From Oscillospiraceae bacterium (GTDB taxonomy: Bacteria; Bacillota; Clostridia; Oscillospirales; UBA929): a stretch of DNA of 9,676 nucleotides. The notes below the pieces were generated by a model. That model searched no databases. It was not told where the DNA came from and saw only the letters and a list, made by a program, of their open reading frames with translations. The stretch lies in the NCBI GenBank assembly GCA_009777435.1, contig WRLW01000042.1, positions 1 to 9,676 of the forward strand, in the 5' to 3' direction. Both the position numbers and the translations under genes were made by a program. This document shows positions 6,870 to 9,676 of this stretch, one piece after another (position 1 is the stretch's first letter; each line of letters starts with the position of its first letter).

Positions 6870-6905
6870 GGATACTCCCACATCCGAACACGGGGGGATG
6901 ATTTT

Positions 6906-7598
6906 TTGAAAACACGCTTATCGGCGGCCGTCTTGATTCTCGCGCTCGTTTTATTATGCGCCTGCGCGGCCGGCAGCCCGGCCGGCGGCGGTCAGGACGC
7001 GGCCGTTTCTCCTGAGACCGACGCGCCGACCGCGCCTCCCGGCCCGGAAGAGCCTCCCGGCGACGCCTCACCCGGCGTACCCGACGGCATACCCGGCTTG
7101 GCGGTCATAAGCTTCGACTATAAAAAGCAGTCCGGCTATGCCAGCAACCAGTTCGCGGTGTGGATTGAGGACATGGACGGCCATTTTATAAAGACGCTTT
7201 ACGCGACAAACTATACGGCGAAGGGCGGCTATAAAAACAGGCCGGACTCTATTGCCTTATGGGTCGAAAAATCCGGGCTCGCGTCTATGGACAAACCCGA
7301 CGCCGCCGCCGGCGCGACGCCCAAAGCCGGCACGCTCTCATATGAGTGGGATCTGACCGGCGCGGACGGCGGCGCTGTCGCGCCGGGTGAATACAGATTT
7401 TTTGTGGAAGGGTCTTTGCGCTGGAAGAACCGGGTGATTTACTCAGGCGTGATCAAAACGGGCGGCGGCGCCGCCGAGATTACCGCCGGCGCGGAATTCA
7501 TACGCGAGGCGTCGGACGGCCAGCCCGCGCTGACGGACGGCTCGCCTGAAAACGCGATGATCGGCGCCGTGACGGCCAGCTTCACGCCGGGCGGCTGA
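6906..7598 (+). CDS. DUF2271-like lipoprotein
   Basis: A secreted, probably lipid-anchored protein of about 230 residues. The TTG start at 6906 is preferred because it opens directly on a signal peptide (MKTRLSAAVLILALVLLCAC) and has a G-rich ribosome site (GGGGGGATGA) just upstream. The frame is open from a GTG at 6852, but that start adds a basic 18-residue leader and lacks a ribosome site. The lipobox is LCAC, with Cys20 the likely lipidated residue. A Pro/Gly/Asp-rich linker follows. The folded part (from about residue 65) has the DUF2271 look: ISFDYKKQSGYASNQFAVWIED, then KTLYATNYTAKGGY, WVEKSGL, DAAAGATPKAG, and a closing WDL..DG..V.PGEYRFFVEG. Known DUF2271 proteins occur in flavin-linked extracytoplasmic redox loci. 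The motif DAAAGAT resembles the ApbE flavin attachment site, but this is not proof of flavinylation. A membrane-protein gene follows 41 bp on. Confidence 0.8.
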   Translation: MKTRLSAAVLILALVLLCACAAGSPAGGGQDAAVSPETDAPTAPPGPEEPPGDASPGVPDGIPGLAVISFDYKKQSGYASNQFAVWIEDMDGHFIKTLYATNYTAKGGYKNRPDSIALWVEKSGLASMDKPDAAAGATPKAGTLSYEWDLTGADGGAVAPGEYRFFVEGSLRWKNRVIYSGVIKTGGGAAEITAGAEFIREASDGQPALTDGSPENAMIGAVTASFTPGG

Positions 7599-7639
7599 AA
7601 TTAACGCGGCCGCGCTGGCGCGGCGCAATGAGGTCAGGT

Positions 7640-8146
7640 ATGCTAAAGACAAAGAAAGTCGCGTTTCTCGGCATGATGCTGGCGCTTATATTCATCCTTT
7701 CCGCGCTTGAGCATATGCTGCCGCCGCTGCCGCTGCTGCCGCCGAACGTCAGGCTCGGGCTGGCCAATATCATTACCATGTATTGCGTGTTTTTTGTGGG
7801 CAGGGCGCCGGCGGTGACTCTGAACATATTAAAGGCTCTTTTCGTGTTCCTCACGCGCGGCGCGGTCGCGGGCCTGCTGAGCCTGTGCGGCGGTATGCTG
7901 TCCATCTGCGCCGTAATACTGCTCGTCGCGCTGTTCAGGGATAAAATATCTTACGCCGCCGTCAGCGTCGCGGGGGCGTGCGCCCATAATCTGGGGCAGT
8001 ACGCCGCCGTATCGGCTCTGCTCGGCTCGGCTTATGTCATATACTACTTGCCGGTCATGCTCGCGTCGGGCGTGTTGATGGGCCTTGCGACGGGCACGCT
8101 TCTCAAGCTCACACTGCCCATGCTTCACAGGCTCAGGGAACGGTAA
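7640..8146 (+). CDS. Gx transporter family / Hpre_diP_synt_I membrane protein
   Basis: A 168-residue, very hydrophobic protein with about five membrane helices. It resembles the family called heptaprenyl diphosphate synthase component I and later Gx transporter (ECF S-component-like fold). Features are KVAFLGMMLALIFILSALE at the start, then NVRLGLANIITMY, TRGAVAGLLSLCGGMLS, and AHNLGQYAAVSALLG followed by YYLPVMLASGVLMG. No prenyl synthase aspartate-rich motif is present, so transport of a precursor is more likely than catalysis. The start at 7640 is chosen over the in-frame ATG at 7628 because GAGG lies 6 nt upstream; the earlier ATG has no ribosome site. Relatives often lie next to NusG-II, FMN-binding or ApbE genes, which fits the lipoprotein upstream. 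The 3' end overlaps the convergent surface-protein gene by 14 bp. Confidence 0.85.
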   Translation: MLKTKKVAFLGMMLALIFILSALEHMLPPLPLLPPNVRLGLANIITMYCVFFVGRAPAVTLNILKALFVFLTRGAVAGLLSLCGGMLSICAVILLVALFRDKISYAAVSVAGACAHNLGQYAAVSALLGSAYVIYYLPVMLASGVLMGLATGTLLKLTLPMLHRLRER

Positions 8147-9676
8147 CGGGCCAGCTCACCGGCATACCGGCTATGCCGTCCGGCAACGCCGGCAGCGGAT
8201 AAGGGAAGCCGCCCCAGTCCTGCCGCCATTTATCTTGGGAAAACGCGTTCTCGGACAGGCTGTTCAGGAAGGGGATGCTGATGGACGGGCTGTCAAGCCC
8301 CATTCCGCCGCCTGTGTTCACGACGGCGCCCGCGCTGAGATTATACGGTATATCCGCCCAGTCCGAGCGGTTATCCCCCTCTATCCTGCAGCCCTCTCCA
8401 TGCAGATAGTAGCTGCCGGTGATGCCGATGGCTATCTCGGAGCCTCTCATGGGGTATCTCCTCGCGCCTATTACCGGCGCGGGCGCGATATACAGCGCGC
8501 GGTCAACGGTCACGGCGTTCCCGCTGCCGAGGATACCTCCGGCGGCGGCGGAACCGCTGACCGGCGGGCTGCCGTGAGCCGCCGCGCTGACGAAGCATAC
8601 ATCCAAAATTTTCGCGGCCCCGACGCCGTTTCCGAGAATACCGCCGACCATAGAGCTGCCGCTCACCGTGGTGTTATCCACCATACACCCGGCTATGGCC
8701 GCGCCGTTCAGCGCTCCAACGACGCCGCCGATCTGGGCGCCTCCGACGGCGCTCGCGACGGCGGAGCCGGCCACGCGGCATCCGTCCACATTGCCCATAG
8801 CCTGACCCGCGATGCCGCCTATCTGATTGGAGGGCGGCATTGTGCCCGCGCCTGCGACCCTGACGTTCAAAGCTATACAGCCTGTAATACTGCTTACGGC
8901 CCGCCCCGCGACGCCGCCTATATATGAGCCGGTGCTTTCGACCTCAGCGTCTTTAACCGTCACGCCGGAGATAAACGAGTTTCCGGCGCCTACCGCGCCG
9001 CCGATATAGCTCGCGCCTTTGACGGCGACATCCTCAGCGAGACAGTCGTTGACCCCGCCGGTCGCCTGTCCCGCGATACCGCCTACATATCCGCCGCCCT
9101 TGACGCTTATGCCGGCCGTCTGACAGTTTGAGACACTGACGCCGGACTGTCCCGCAACGCCGCCTACGCAGGAGCCGGAGCCTTCGACCGTCACACCGGC
9201 CGCGACGCCTGTAACCGTAACGCCGGAGATGGCCGCGGAGCCGAAGCCCACGGCGCCGCCGACATAGTTTGTGCCTTTGACGCCGACATCCACCGCGTGG
9301 CAGTCCGTAACGCCGCCAGCGGCCTGTCCCGCGACGCCGCCTATATTCGCGCCCGTGCCGCTGACCGTCACGGGGATTTCGGCGACCGTGCCCGCAACCA
9401 TAACGCCGTAAAGGGCGGCGCCGCTCCGCAGGTCGCCTATCGCGCCGCCGACATTGCCCGCGCCCTTAACGCCGACGTTGATTACATGGCAATCGGAGAC
9501 GTCGCCGCCGGCCTGACCCGCGATGCCGCCGACGTTGGAGCCGGAGCCTTCGACCGTAACGGCGGCGGTGCTGTTTATAACCATCACGCCGGAGATATAG
9601 CCGTTTTGCAAAACGCCCGCCGCGCCGCCCACAAAGGCCGCGCCTTTGACGTTAACGTTTATCGCGTGGCAGTCGG
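8133..9676 (-). CDS. GLUG-repeat secreted surface protein, 5' partial
   Basis: C-terminal 513 residues of a large repetitive protein; the frame stays open to the right window edge, where the repeat continues (DCHAINVNVKGAAFVGGAAG), so the GTG at 9632 is internal. The sequence is a chain of GLUG-type units built around DCH-V-VKG and (I/V)GG(V/I)AGQA, expected to form a parallel beta-solenoid. Full units are 59-63 residues; shorter ones are 27-33 or 55. The array fades into a non-repeat C-terminal region that includes SYYLHGEGCRIEGDN and FLNSLSENAFSQDKWRQDWGGFPYP. The tail ends in a Trp/Pro-rich segment with no LPXTG, SLH or membrane anchor in the visible part. Export is inferred; the signal peptide is outside the window. 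Such proteins are commonly cell-surface or adhesin-like, but the ligand is unknown. Base composition is high in GC with reiterated codons. Confidence 0.88.
   Translation of the reverse strand, partial: DCHAINVNVKGAAFVGGAAGVLQNGYISGVMVINSTAAVTVEGSGSNVGGIAGQAGGDVSDCHVINVGVKGAGNVGGAIGDLRSGAALYGVMVAGTVAEIPVTVSGTGANIGGVAGQAAGGVTDCHAVDVGVKGTNYVGGAVGFGSAAISGVTVTGVAAGVTVEGSGSCVGGVAGQSGVSVSNCQTAGISVKGGGYVGGIAGQATGGVNDCLAEDVAVKGASYIGGAVGAGNSFISGVTVKDAEVESTGSYIGGVAGRAVSSITGCIALNVRVAGAGTMPPSNQIGGIAGQAMGNVDGCRVAGSAVASAVGGAQIGGVVGALNGAAIAGCMVDNTTVSGSSMVGGILGNGVGAAKILDVCFVSAAAHGSPPVSGSAAAGGILGSGNAVTVDRALYIAPAPVIGARRYPMRGSEIAIGITGSYYLHGEGCRIEGDNRSDWADIPYNLSAGAVVNTGGGMGLDSPSISIPFLNSLSENAFSQDKWRQDWGGFPYPLPALPDGIAGMPVSWPVTVP
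8628..9674 (-). repeat. In-frame GLUG repeat array
   Basis: Tandem degenerate units inside the surface-protein gene. Minus-strand units read from the right edge are 60, 63, 59, 27, 55, 33 and 31 residues, followed by a last degenerate unit. DNA conservation is high: the 19-mer cctgacccgcgatgccgcc occurs at both 8801-8819 and 9512-9530, and close variants start at 9065, 9147 and 9323. Spacings of 189, 176 and 82 bases match unit lengths of 63, 59 and 27 codons. Repeats of this kind can expand or contract by recombination or slippage. Confidence 0.85.

Noticed and set aside
6876..6894. Resemblance to the conserved 5S rRNA segment (CCGAACACGG within a CCCA-rich context)
   Set aside because: The exact match is only about 10 bases, the flanks do not follow 5S rRNA and the expected helices are missing; a chance match of this size is plausible.
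8085..8927. Long open frame on the + strand opposite the GLUG gene
   Set aside because: It is an antisense shadow of the GC-rich repeat: Arg/Ala/His-rich, no family resemblance and no ribosome site, while the minus frame is clearly coding.
8628..9674. Regularly spaced repeats considered as a CRISPR array
   Set aside because: Spacing varies (82-189 bases), the repeats are degenerate and in frame, and the sequence between them encodes the same protein motif.

Overview
The window looks like a chromosomal segment from a moderately GC-rich anaerobic Firmicute, most likely class Clostridia. The reasons are the Clostridia-style PAS hybrid kinase, the BlaI/M56 pair, an ECF sigma/anti-sigma pair of the type common in that class, strong AGGAGG-type ribosome sites, a Gx-transporter gene and a GLUG-repeat surface protein. 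This is inference from protein family style; there is no rRNA or other taxonomic marker. No phage, transposon, tRNA or CRISPR array was seen.

Layout. (1) Bases 1-1829 (+): the 3' part of a hybrid sensor histidine kinase (PAS-PAS-HisKA-HATPase-REC), cut by the left edge and followed by a strong hairpin. (2) 1892-4516 (+): a promoter overlapped by a TACA-N2-TGTA palindrome, with a second palindrome downstream, then a BlaI/MecI-type repressor overlapping by 4 bp an M56 (BlaR1-type) membrane metalloprotease. The outer sensor of the protease is a DUF4097-like beta-solenoid instead of a penicillin-binding domain. (3) 4551-6115 (-): an ECF sigma factor and, overlapping by 22 bp, a single-pass anti-sigma-like membrane protein. 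(4) 6257-6630 (-): a RelB/DinJ-like antitoxin fused by a 1-nt stop/start overlap to a remnant PIN (VapC-like) toxin that stops after 38 codons. (5) 6906-8146 (+): a DUF2271-like lipoprotein and a Gx-transporter/Hpre_diP_synt_I membrane protein, probably one operon. (6) 8133-9676 (-): the C-terminal part of a large GLUG-repeat secreted protein, cut by the right edge and overlapping the previous gene tail to tail by 14 bp.

How it fits together. Three different signal-transduction systems stand side by side: a phosphorelay kinase, a protease/repressor switch and a sigma/anti-sigma pair. The last two have large domains predicted outside the membrane, which suggests monitoring of the cell envelope. 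The right half carries envelope proteins: a lipoprotein of a family linked to flavin-based extracytoplasmic redox systems, its membrane neighbour and a repetitive surface protein. The most notable points are the BlaR1-like sensor with a non-beta-lactam sensory domain and clearly visible operators, the decayed toxin next to an intact antitoxin, and the Cys-per-turn repeat protein.
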